Below are positions 8,810-16,589 of a DNA stretch of 64,000 bases, piece by piece. The notes below the pieces were generated by a model. It was not told where the DNA came from. It saw only the letters and a program-made list of their open reading frames with translations, and did no database searches. Numbering within the stretch: the first letter of the stretch is position 1; every line of letters begins with the position of its first letter. Source of the DNA: JBEBVQ01 sp964527735. GTDB lineage: Bacteria > Bacteroidota > Bacteroidia > Chitinophagales > Chitinophagaceae. Made by a program: the position numbers and the translations under genes. The stretch spans positions 1 through 64,000 of the forward strand of contig CAZGPG010000007.1 of the NCBI GenBank assembly GCA_964527735.1, read 5' to 3'.

Positions 8810-9742
8810 TTAATCAAAGTATTCATATGTTCTGCCGTATTCTGGATTTTCAGGAAAACCACTCACTTTACGTACTGCTATTTCACGTACAACCCTTCCC
8901 TTGCTGTCAAAATCGTAGGTAAACTCCTCGGTGGACTCAGTACTACCATAGTTGCGGGTAACCTTTTTTAATAGATTTTTAGAAAGAAATGGCAACTGGC
9001 TTAATGTTATTGAATATCTATGAGCGGGGGTACCTCCTACGTTATGTCCTAAATTTGCTTCTTCGTAGCCTGTAAAAGGGAAATATTTCACTCCGATATC
9101 ACGTATCTCCGGTTTGTCAGTGTAATATTCAAAATAAGCCGTGACACGGACCTCAGGGGACTCGGGTAGCCAGCCTGAATTTTCTATCGAAACCAGGTTG
9201 CCATTTTCCCACACATAATTGACTTGTCCGTCTCCTGAACGTCCATAAGTGTTTGTTGCATCCATGTTTACGGTTACCAGTTGGTTGTTTTCATCGTAGA
9301 TACAATTGAAATTTGTAGTGGTACTATTGGTTCCTCCTCCAAACATCCTGTCCGTTACGCTTTCTGTAAGCGTTCCGGAGATTATATATCCTTCCGGATT
9401 ACGTACAAAGTTTCCGGCCTTATCAAAGTTGTGATAACGAAATTCATATTGAACATTATTCTGGCCCCAGCTATATTCCTCATATCCATCATCTTCTTCT
9501 GGGCGTATAGACCGTAAATAACCTGAAGCATCGTAAGCGAAGGAGTATGTGTATGTATTTCCAGAGTTGTTGATGATCATGGACTTTACGCGGCTCTTAC
9601 CATCTCCGACAGAGTCGGTCGCGCTTTTGGGCGGATCTGTATCGTTTTTGGGATTGATATCTTTATCGTCTTTGTCACAACCTGCAAACAAGGCAATTCC
9701 TGCAAGCAAAAGAGCTGCAACTAAAAAGTTAGTGTTTCTCAT
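8810..9742 (-). CDS. Hypothetical lipoprotein, YD-repeat-like
   Basis: 310 aa. The N-terminus is a lipoprotein signal with lipobox LFAGC at about residues 18-22, followed by an Asp/Lys-rich tether (DKDDKDINPKND). The mature part has phrases such as YSFAYDASGYLRSIR, CIYDENNQLVTV and YDFDSKGRVVRE. These resemble the degenerate YD/RHS-like strands common in uncharacterised Bacteroidota lipoproteins. It is probably anchored in the outer membrane. It sits on the same strand as the next lipoprotein gene (59 nt apart) and could share its transcript. The region is AT-rich. No enzymatic motif was seen, so function is unknown. Confidence 0.7.
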   Translation of the reverse strand: MRNTNFLVAALLLAGIALFAGCDKDDKDINPKNDTDPPKSATDSVGDGKSRVKSMIINNSGNTYTYSFAYDASGYLRSIRPEEDDGYEEYSWGQNNVQYEFRYHNFDKAGNFVRNPEGYIISGTLTESVTDRMFGGGTNSTTTNFNCIYDENNQLVTVNMDATNTYGRSGDGQVNYVWENGNLVSIENSGWLPESPEVRVTAYFEYYTDKPEIRDIGVKYFPFTGYEEANLGHNVGGTPAHRYSITLSQLPFLSKNLLKKVTRNYGSTESTEEFTYDFDSKGRVVREIAVRKVSGFPENPEYGRTYEYFD

Positions 9743-9801
9743 TCTTACACTTTTTTGTAAATAATGATGGTTTATTTCCGACGGGTGTCACACACGCTGC
9801 A

Positions 9802-10866
9802 TCAATAAATACGCTCTTTAATGCATTGACCCTTTTTTATGTTGAAGCCGTCTTCCCACCATTCGTAATCGCTGGTGCCGGGTTCCCCGATTTGCGCGCC
9901 ATACCGGTACACGCCTGGTTCGAGCGTGTAATTTGCACTGCCCGAAGCCCCGCAGGCAGGAGGGCTGCTGTAGTTCGCGGTGATTGTCCGGATGCCGTAG
10001 CTTATCTTATTGCCATTATTAGATCTGTACACCTCCACTCTAAGATTTTTTCCTGTCACTTTGCCACCGGCCCATAGCACCACATCTCCGGTGGTGCTGC
10101 CATTACCACCGCCATTACCACCACTGTTTCCACCGCCGCCGCCGCTACTTCCACCACCACTGCTCCCGTTTCCGGTCAGCTGCATTTTGGAGCATGCCCC
10201 GGCCTTAACCGTTATCGATCCATCCCAATCGAGGCTGCTGCAGGCTGCTGTAAAAGAATAGGTGCCCGGTTTCAGGTCGAATGTAGCACTGTAAGAAGCA
10301 CCGCAATCGGGGGCGCCGGAAGAATAGTAGCCGCTTACCGCCTTGGAAACACCATTGCAGGTAACAGTGATATTGCCGCATCCCAGATCTGAGGCCAGCC
10401 AAAACATGGCGCTCCCGTTTCCGTTTCCGCTGCTGCCACTACCACCACTTCCACTGCCGCTGCTTCCGCCGTCGCGGTACCACGTTGTGCCTGCCCACTC
10501 CAGTGTATTACCGGTTACCGTGTACGGCTTCGGAGGATCATTTTCGGGCGAGCGCGATTCGCCGCAGACACGCATGGACTGGTAATCCAGCGTCAGCATC
10601 CCGTCATTGGTTTCCCAGGTAAACATCGTCACGGAACCTTCTTCGCAGCCGGGTGTGTTATTCACATCTGTGTAGTGCAATACACCCGTGTTGTCGCTGC
10701 GGAATGTAACATCTATATTCCTGCTTTCGGTGTACCACTTCCCGACCAGGGAATTGGTACCTCCTCCGCTACCTCCGGAACCAGGTTCTGTATCTTTATC
10801 TTTTCCACAGGAACTTATAAAGCCGGCAAAAACGGTTATCAGCAGACAATAATGTAAATTCCTCAT
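9802..10866 (-). CDS. Lipoprotein with lipocalin-like domain and duplicated C-terminal domain
   Basis: 354 aa. The lipobox FISSC near residue 20 precedes a Gly/Ser tether. Residues ~40-130 (GKWYTESRNIDVTFR through LEWAGTTWYRDG) resemble the lipocalin-like domain frequent in Bacteroidota lipoproteins. Two related ~65-residue domains follow, separated by runs of Gly, Ser and Asn: one with PDCGASYSATFDLKPGTYSF, one with PACGASGSANYTLEPGVYRY. Each ends in a Cys near KAGAC or KKGQC, which suggests a conserved disulfide. The linkers are simple-sequence DNA (10088-10170, 10420-10470) and could vary in length. A striking promoter/operator lies upstream at 10919-10938, next to two LuxR-type regulators. 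Probably a surface lipoprotein; role unknown. Confidence 0.7.
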   Translation of the reverse strand: MRNLHYCLLITVFAGFISSCGKDKDTEPGSGGSGGGTNSLVGKWYTESRNIDVTFRSDNTGVLHYTDVNNTPGCEEGSVTMFTWETNDGMLTLDYQSMRVCGESRSPENDPPKPYTVTGNTLEWAGTTWYRDGGSSGSGSGGSGSSGNGNGSAMFWLASDLGCGNITVTCNGVSKAVSGYYSSGAPDCGASYSATFDLKPGTYSFTAACSSLDWDGSITVKAGACSKMQLTGNGSSGGGSSGGGGGNSGGNGGGNGSTTGDVVLWAGGKVTGKNLRVEVYRSNNGNKISYGIRTITANYSSPPACGASGSANYTLEPGVYRYGAQIGEPGTSDYEWWEDGFNIKKGQCIKERIY

Positions 10867-10918
10867 AGTTTAACTTCTTTTAACTTCTGCAAAACTATTC
10901 AGGACATGCGGCGCCGGG

Positions 10919-10938
10919 TATCCCCAAAAATAGGGATA
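10919..10938 (-). promoter_or_regulatory. -7 promoter box framed by a perfect inverted repeat
   Basis: On the minus strand the 20 bp read TATCCC, TATTTTTG, GGGATA with no gap. The middle 8-mer is a perfect TAnnTTTG box. The flanking hexamers are exact inverted copies. It lies 59 nt before the start of the lipoprotein gene at 10866 and 11 nt past the stop of the PAS-LuxR gene. A protein bound to the repeat would cover the core promoter, so this is a candidate operator. The binder is not known; the adjacent LuxR-type regulators are obvious candidates. Confidence 0.6.
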
Positions 10939-10949
10939 TTGATAGCAGG

Positions 10950-11729
10950 CTATATATAGCCTTTGCGGATGCAGAGCGCCACCAGCTCGGTAATATTCTT
11001 ACCGCCGATGCGCGCAAGCGCATTCTTTTTATGAGAGATGACAGTTTCTGTGCTTATAAAAAGTTTTTCTGCGATCTCCCTGGCGCTGAGGCCTTCACCA
11101 AAAAGCTTGATGATCTGGTACTCGCGCCTGGTAAGGGGATTGAATGTTTCTTTGTAATAGATCATTTCCATATCCATCACATCCATAGCCAGGAAAGAAG
11201 GCTGCCCGTCAAGGCCAATGAGGGAAAGCTTATGATTATTGATGGTTGTAATATGCGTTATATCGGTATGCAGGCCGAATACTTTAAGCAACGAGCCGTC
11301 TTCCGTAGTACGGAGTGTGACCGTCTGCAAGAGGAACAGCCGGTATTCACCTGATGCAGTTCTCTCCCTTAAACTGTAGGCTATCTTGTAGCTGGTGATC
11401 AGCTCCGGCGCTATTTTGTTGCGGATAAAATCGGCTACGATATCTTCACACCGGGCCATGAAATTTATATCATCAGGATGGATGCCTTCCAGCATGCCGG
11501 GTAGGGTAAACTCCCCGGGTTCGACGCCAAAAATAGACCGGACGCTGTTGCTGACATAGTCGAACGTGAGCGTAGGCGAGTCTATCACATAATAATAGAA
11601 CGGGCCGGGACAGAAAAACCTGCCTACCATTTCCTCGAACTGTAACTTTTCGGGCTTGCCGGATCTTTCCCCGAGGTAGCCCTCATGGGAATGCCAGATG
11701 TCCGTTATTATGTCAATGGGTCGTGCCAT
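10950..11729 (-). CDS. PAS-like sensor with LuxR-type HTH (copy 2 of a tandem pair)
   Basis: 259 aa. Residues ~40-170 form a PAS-like domain (FYYYVIDSPTLTFDYVSNSV through LKVFGLHTDITHI) that could bind a small ligand. Residues ~195-259 are a LuxR/NarL-type helix-turn-helix: LTRREYQIIKLFGEGLSAREIAEKL, then STETVISHKKNALARIGG. There is no receiver domain and no membrane segment, so it should be a cytoplasmic one-component transcription regulator. The next gene is a close paralogue of the same length with no visible insertion or deletion, 26 nt upstream on the same strand. They form an operon. The downstream lipoprotein gene has a palindromic promoter and is a possible target. The ligand is unknown. 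Confidence 0.85.
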   Translation of the reverse strand: MARPIDIITDIWHSHEGYLGERSGKPEKLQFEEMVGRFFCPGPFYYYVIDSPTLTFDYVSNSVRSIFGVEPGEFTLPGMLEGIHPDDINFMARCEDIVADFIRNKIAPELITSYKIAYSLRERTASGEYRLFLLQTVTLRTTEDGSLLKVFGLHTDITHITTINNHKLSLIGLDGQPSFLAMDVMDMEMIYYKETFNPLTRREYQIIKLFGEGLSAREIAEKLFISTETVISHKKNALARIGGKNITELVALCIRKGYI

Positions 11730-11755
11730 ATCCTGCAGATTACACAGCTTGAAAT

Positions 11756-12535
11756 TTATATGTAGCCTTTTCTGATGCAGCGTCCTACCAGATCGGTGAT
11801 GTTCTTACCACCAATACGATCCAGGGCGTTTTTCTTATGCGATATGACGGTCTGCGGACTGATAAATAATTTACCGGCGATCTCTTTGGCGGTAAGTCCT
11901 TCTCCGAAAAGCCTGATGATCTGCTGCTCCCGAAGCGTGAGGGGATTGAAAGTACTGTTGTATAAAGGCATATCCATGTTCATCACATCCATAGCGAGAT
12001 ACGATGGCTGCCCGTCGAGGCCGATAAGCGACATCTTATAATTATTTCCGGGTATGATATGCGTGACATCGGTGTGCAGGCCGAATACCTTGAGCAGCGA
12101 GCCTTCCGGCGTGGTTTGCAGGGTAACTGTCTGTATCAGGAACAAACGGTATTCACCGGTTACTGTTTTCTCGCGTGCACAATAGGTTATTTTATACCGT
12201 GTAATTTCTTCGGGCGGTATTTTGTTACGGATGAAGTCGGCTACTATATCCTCACAACGGGCCACAAAGCCCATATCGTCGGGATGTCCGCTTTCTATCA
12301 CATCGGGGAAGTCGAAAGTTGCCGGATCTTTTCCGAAAAGTTCGCGCACACTATTACTGGCGTATTCGAAAGTAAGCGTAGGTGAATCAATGATATAATA
12401 GTAAAATGGACCAGGGCAAAAGAATCTTCCTACAAGTTCCTCCAGATCAAGCTGTTGAAGTGTTGCAGATCTCTTTCCAAGATACCCTTCATGTGAATGC
12501 CATATATCTTTTAATAAGGCTGTCGACCCGGACAT
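11756..12535 (-). CDS. PAS-like sensor with LuxR-type HTH (copy 1 of a tandem pair)
   Basis: 259 aa, colinear with its neighbour at 10950; about two thirds of residues look identical by eye. Identical blocks include VGRFFCPGPFYYY, ARCEDIVADFIRNKI and GSLLKVFGLHTD. The recognition helix region differs slightly (SPQTVISHKKNALDRIGG against STETVISHKKNALARIGG), so DNA targets are probably similar or shared. Differences concentrate in the first 40 residues and in the PAS loops, which fits ligand divergence after duplication. It is the first gene of the pair, behind a candidate promoter at 12561-12591. Confidence 0.85.
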   Translation of the reverse strand: MSGSTALLKDIWHSHEGYLGKRSATLQQLDLEELVGRFFCPGPFYYYIIDSPTLTFEYASNSVRELFGKDPATFDFPDVIESGHPDDMGFVARCEDIVADFIRNKIPPEEITRYKITYCAREKTVTGEYRLFLIQTVTLQTTPEGSLLKVFGLHTDVTHIIPGNNYKMSLIGLDGQPSYLAMDVMNMDMPLYNSTFNPLTLREQQIIRLFGEGLTAKEIAGKLFISPQTVISHKKNALDRIGGKNITDLVGRCIRKGYI

Positions 12536-12560
12536 TGAAAAAATAATTTTAAGCTTACTA

Positions 12561-12591
12561 TAAAGATATAAAATGTAATAACAAAATCAAA
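12561..12591 (-). promoter_or_regulatory. Candidate promoter of the PAS-LuxR pair
   Basis: On the minus strand, -33 TTTG (12588-12591) is followed after 19 nt by TATCTTTA (12561-12568), one mismatch from TAnnTTTG, about 25 nt before the ATG at 12535. The region is very AT-rich. Confidence 0.45.
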
Positions 12592-12884
12592 TTTTTATAT
12601 TCGATCAATCCTGTCCTACGATGGGAACCCTGCAATTCCGTTTTTATATGCCCTTGCATGTGTACGATGATAAGGCGTAAGTTTAAGACTTCTTACTTTA
12701 TCGGCAGATGCCCTGCAGAACATCCGTGACAGCACAGGGTTTCAGGCTCTTTGTACACTATGATGAATTTCAGAATGGGGTACCATCAGGATTCGCCATG
12801 GGCTAAACTCCTGTCACATTGACATTTTTCGCAAGTAGAATTTGTTTATTTTCTATCTTCGGCGCGTTTTTAAAGATAACAAAC
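12592..12884. other. Intergenic region without a recognisable gene
   Basis: About 290 bp between the divergent regulator pair and the dehydrogenase gene. Short frames such as one reading FRLFVHYDEFQNG do not match anything I know. Near the right end TATCTTCG (12854-12861) is one mismatch from a -7 box and may serve the dehydrogenase gene. Confidence 0.4.
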
Positions 12885-13784
12885 ATGTTAGATCAACTGA
12901 AAAGAGCGGCCGTGATCGGCTCCGGTACCATGGGAAATGGTATTTGCCATGTTTTTGCCCAATCGGGCTACCAGGTGCATATGATGGATGTTAACCAGGC
13001 CGCGCTGGACAAGGCCATCGCCACCATCGGTAAAAATATGGACCGCCAGATCGCTAAAAATGCCATGACGGAAGCAGCAAAAGCAGAAGCGCTGTCCCGG
13101 ATCAGTACGTTTACCAGCCTCCCCGAAGCGGTAAGAAATGCTGATATCATCATCGAAGCGGCCACCGAAAATACAGAGCTGAAACTCAATATATTCAGGG
13201 AAATCACTGCCCATGCTCCGGAACATGCCATCCTCGCTTCCAATACCTCATCTATTTCCATTACGCGCATAGCTGCCGTTACCAAACGCCCCGAAAACGT
13301 CATCGGCATGCACTTCATGAACCCCGTGCCGGTGATGAAGCTCGTGGAGATCATCAACGGATACGCAACGGACAAAGCGGTAACCGAAGCCGTATATGCC
13401 TTGTCTGAAAAGCTGGGGAAAGTTCCCTGCGTAGTCAATGATTATCCCGGCTTTATCTCCAACCGCATCCTGCTGCCGATGATCAACGAAGCGATCTTGT
13501 CGCTGCAGGAAGGCGTAGCCGGTGTAAGAGAAATCGACACGGTGATGAAGCTCGGTATGGCGCATCCGATGGGGCCGCTGCAACTGGCAGATTTTATCGG
13601 GCTGGACACCTGTCATAATATTCTGAACGTACTATATACCGGTTTCGGCAACCAGAAATATGCCCCCGCTGCCCTGCTTACCAATATGGTGCAGGCCGGC
13701 TACCTGGGCGCAAAATCCGGCGAAGGATTTTACAAGTACACACCGGGCAGCAAAGAACTGGTAGTGAGTAGTCGCTTCGCGTAG
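12885..13784 (+). CDS. 3-hydroxyacyl-CoA (3-hydroxybutyryl-CoA) dehydrogenase
   Basis: 299 aa, the normal length for stand-alone enzymes. An NAD-binding Rossmann motif GSGTMG is at residues 12-17. The catalytic pair is H143 in GMHFMNPVP and E155 in KLVEII. The C-terminal dimer domain has NRILLPMINEAI and the typical LGMAHPMGPLQLADFIGLD. It interconverts 3-hydroxyacyl-CoA and 3-oxoacyl-CoA with NAD(P), in fatty acid oxidation or butyrate-type metabolism. A longer frame from 12819 exists, but the ATG at 12885 gives the canonical N-terminus. No other beta-oxidation gene adjoins it, so the exact pathway is open. A long inverted repeat follows the stop. Confidence 0.93.
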   Translation: MLDQLKRAAVIGSGTMGNGICHVFAQSGYQVHMMDVNQAALDKAIATIGKNMDRQIAKNAMTEAAKAEALSRISTFTSLPEAVRNADIIIEAATENTELKLNIFREITAHAPEHAILASNTSSISITRIAAVTKRPENVIGMHFMNPVPVMKLVEIINGYATDKAVTEAVYALSEKLGKVPCVVNDYPGFISNRILLPMINEAILSLQEGVAGVREIDTVMKLGMAHPMGPLQLADFIGLDTCHNILNVLYTGFGNQKYAPAALLTNMVQAGYLGAKSGEGFYKYTPGSKELVVSSRFA

Positions 13785-13796
13785 GTATCAAGGATG

Positions 13797-13844
13797 AGGG
13801 GTGAGGGAAGAGGGATGATCATTCAATCCTCATCCCTCACCCCT
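13797..13844 (+). terminator. Inverted repeat downstream of the dehydrogenase gene
   Basis: AGGGGTGAGGGA at 13797-13808 pairs perfectly with TCCCTCACCCCT at 13833-13844. A competing inner pairing exists, GAGGGATGA (13810-13818) with TCATCCCTC (13830-13838). TGTTTTCTC follows. It probably ends the dehydrogenase transcript; with a weak T-tract it could also be a dispersed repeat. Confidence 0.5.
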
Positions 13845-13864
13845 GTTTTCTCCCTAAAAATCGT

Positions 13865-13872
13865 TATATTTG
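13865..13872 (+). promoter_or_regulatory. -7 box of gyrA
   Basis: TATATTTG, a perfect TAnnTTTG, 23 nt before the ATG at 13896. A TTTT at 13846-13849 is a weak -33 candidate. Confidence 0.55.
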
Positions 13873-13895
13873 CCTGATTATTCCCAATCCCGTTT

Positions 13896-16541
13896 ATGGA
13901 TCAAAACAATGAGGGGGCAACACCACAGGATGCACCCAATGAATCAGATAAGATCGTCAAGGTAAATATCGAAGAACAGATGAAAACGGCCTACATCGAC
14001 TATTCCATGTCGGTGATCGTAGGCCGCGCCTTACCCGATGTGCGTGATGGATTGAAGCCGGTGCACCGCCGGGTGCTCTTTGCCATGCATGAGCTGGGGA
14101 TCAACTACAACAAGCCTTATAAAAAATCGGCCCGTATCGTGGGTGAGGTATTGGGTAAATACCACCCCCACGGCGATACTGCGGTGTATGATGCAATGGT
14201 GCGCATGGCGCAGCCATGGAGCATGCGCTATATGATGGTCGACGGCCAGGGTAACTACGGTTCTCAGGATGGCGACGGGCCGGCCGCTATGCGTTATACG
14301 GAAGCCCGCTTGCAGCGATTTGCGGAAGACATGCTCGAAGATATCGAGAAAGAAACCGTAAACTTCGCGTTCAACTTCGACGACTCGCTTGAAGAACCTA
14401 CCGTGCTGCCTACACGCATCCCCCAGTTGCTGGTCAACGGGTCTTCGGGTATTGCAGTAGGTATGGCTACCAATATGATGCCCCACAACCTGTCTGAGGT
14501 AATTGACGGCTGTATTGCATACATTGATAACCGCGACATCACCATAGACGAGCTGATGCAGCATGTAAAAGCTCCCGATTTCCCTACCGGCGGCGTCATT
14601 TACGGTATCGAAGGCATTAAGGCCGGTATGCACACCGGCAGAGGCAGGGTGGTGCTGCGTGGTAAGACAAATATAGAAGTCACGAAAAGTGGCAAGGAGC
14701 AGATCGTTATCACCGAAGTACCTTACCAGGTGAGCCGCGATGCATTGGCCGAAAAGATCGGTGTGCTGGTTAATAATAAAGTGATAGAAGGCATTACCCA
14801 CGTTGCCAACGAATCCAACAAAGACGGCACCCGTATCGTTGTGGAGCTGCGGCGGGACGTAGTGGCGCAGGTGATCATCAACCAGCTGTATAAGTACAGC
14901 GAGCTTCAGACTTCCTACGGCATCAATAACGTGGCGCTGGTCAACGGCCGTCCGCGGACGCTGAACGTGAAAGACCTGATCTCCGAGTTTGTGCTCTTCC
15001 GCCATGAGGTAGTAGTGCGCCGTACAGAGTACGAACTGCGCGAGGCACAAAAGCGGGCGCATATACTCGAAGGTTACCTGATCGCATTAGATCATCTGGA
15101 TGAAGTGATCAGCCTGATCCGCAATTCCCCTAACCCGGAAGCGGCAAAAGAAGGGCTTATCTCCAAGTTCGGAATGACCGATATCCAGGCTAAAGCAGTG
15201 CTGGAATTACGCCTGCAGCGGCTTACCGGCATGGAGCGCGAGAAGATCCGGGAAGAGCATGCCGAACTGATGAGAACGATTGCCAACCTCCAGGAAATAC
15301 TCGGCAATGAAGATCTGCGGTATGGTATCATTAAGGACGAGCTGCAGGATGTGAAAAAGAAATTCGGTGATGAACGCAAATCCGAGATCCAGTATCTCGC
15401 CAATGAAATGCGGATCGAAGATCTTATCGAAGAAGAAGACGTGGTGATCACTGTGTCCCATCTGGGCTACATCAAGCGTACACCTGCCGATGAGTTCCGC
15501 TCCCAGCGCCGCGGTGGAAGGGGCGCACGAGGCAGCCGCACCCGCCAGGAAGATTTTATAGAGCACCTTTTCGTCGCATCTACACACCATACGCTCCTGT
15601 TCTTTACAGAGAAAGGCCGTTGCTATTGGCTGAAAGTGTACGAAATACCCGACGGAGACAAAACGGGTAAAGGAAGAGCAATCCAGAACCTGATCCAGAT
15701 ACCCCCGGATGACAAGATCCGGACCATTATAGATGTGCCGCAGCTACAGGACAAAGATTTTATAACGCAGCATAATATTGTATTGTGCACCAAACGCGGC
15801 ATCATTAAGAAAACATCGCTGGAGGACTTCAGCCGTCCCCGTACCAATGGTATCAATGCCATTACCATACAGGAGGGAGATCAGTTGCTGGATGTATCGC
15901 TCACCGATGGCAGCAGCTTTATCATGATGGCCGTGAAAAGCGGCCGCGCCATATGCTTCGAAGAAAGTAAGGTACGTACTACCGGCCGCGGCGCCATCGG
16001 CGTATTCGGCATTGAGCTGGATGAGCAGCATGATGAAGTGATCGGCATGATCTGTGTAGGAAAAAAGGATATTACCAGGCAGATACTTGTGGTATCAGAA
16101 AAAGGATTGGGCAAGCGTACGCCTTTCCTCGAAAAAATAGAAGACGGCGTTAATACCGAAGAGCTGTCCAATATCGTTGTGATACAGGACGAAGAAGGTA
16201 ATGACCATAAATACCAGCTTTCTTACAGGGTCACCAACCGTGGTGGTAAGGGCGTTAAAACCATCAACATCACTGAAAAGACCGGCGCGCTGGTTGGTTT
16301 GCTGGTGGTAGAAGAGAATGACGACCTGATGATCACCTGCAAGTCCGGTGTCACCATCCGTATGCGTGTGCAGAATATCCGGGAAGCCGGTCGTGCTACG
16401 CAGGGAGTGCGGCTCATCAACCTCGACGATGGCGACCAGATCGCTGCCATCGCACGTATCGAAGAGCAGGAAGAAGAGCATACGGATGAAGAAGAAGGAA
16501 CAGAAGGGCAGGAAGGAAATACTGAAACTCCTGCAGAATAG
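13896..16541 (+). CDS. gyrA: DNA gyrase subunit A
   Basis: 881 aa. Gyrase cuts, passes and reseals double-stranded DNA to introduce negative supercoils with GyrB. The breakage-reunion domain holds the active-site Tyr135 in AMRYTEARL. The quinolone-determining region reads HPHGDTAVYDAM: Thr95 and Asp99 stand at the positions of E. coli Ser83 and Asp87. The C-terminal beta-pinwheel has the GyrA box QRRGGRG at residues 537-543, which separates gyrase from topoisomerase IV ParC. The last ~30 residues are strongly acidic (EEQEEEHTDEEEGTEGQEG), a tail type known to tune supercoiling in some gyrases. It has its own -7 box. The TPR gene follows 48 nt later and may be cotranscribed. Confidence 0.97.
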   Translation: MDQNNEGATPQDAPNESDKIVKVNIEEQMKTAYIDYSMSVIVGRALPDVRDGLKPVHRRVLFAMHELGINYNKPYKKSARIVGEVLGKYHPHGDTAVYDAMVRMAQPWSMRYMMVDGQGNYGSQDGDGPAAMRYTEARLQRFAEDMLEDIEKETVNFAFNFDDSLEEPTVLPTRIPQLLVNGSSGIAVGMATNMMPHNLSEVIDGCIAYIDNRDITIDELMQHVKAPDFPTGGVIYGIEGIKAGMHTGRGRVVLRGKTNIEVTKSGKEQIVITEVPYQVSRDALAEKIGVLVNNKVIEGITHVANESNKDGTRIVVELRRDVVAQVIINQLYKYSELQTSYGINNVALVNGRPRTLNVKDLISEFVLFRHEVVVRRTEYELREAQKRAHILEGYLIALDHLDEVISLIRNSPNPEAAKEGLISKFGMTDIQAKAVLELRLQRLTGMEREKIREEHAELMRTIANLQEILGNEDLRYGIIKDELQDVKKKFGDERKSEIQYLANEMRIEDLIEEEDVVITVSHLGYIKRTPADEFRSQRRGGRGARGSRTRQEDFIEHLFVASTHHTLLFFTEKGRCYWLKVYEIPDGDKTGKGRAIQNLIQIPPDDKIRTIIDVPQLQDKDFITQHNIVLCTKRGIIKKTSLEDFSRPRTNGINAITIQEGDQLLDVSLTDGSSFIMMAVKSGRAICFEESKVRTTGRGAIGVFGIELDEQHDEVIGMICVGKKDITRQILVVSEKGLGKRTPFLEKIEDGVNTEELSNIVVIQDEEGNDHKYQLSYRVTNRGGKGVKTINITEKTGALVGLLVVEENDDLMITCKSGVTIRMRVQNIREAGRATQGVRLINLDDGDQIAAIARIEEQEEEHTDEEEGTEGQEGNTETPAE

Positions 16542-16589
16542 TTTTGTAACAGATCGCGAATTATTTTAGGAATCTATAACAGTACCCAA

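Noticed and set aside
12592..12884. Possible gene relic (frames with FRFYMPLHVYDD and FRLFVHYDEF)
   Set aside because: Too short and without a recognisable relative; could be chance.
14166..14196. Thr95 in GyrA at the E. coli Ser83 position, considered as a quinolone-resistance change
   Set aside because: Thr or Ser at this position is normal in many wild-type gyrases; resistance cannot be inferred.
14031..15062. 343-codon minus-strand frame inside gyrA
   Set aside because: Antisense shadow of a strongly conserved gene.
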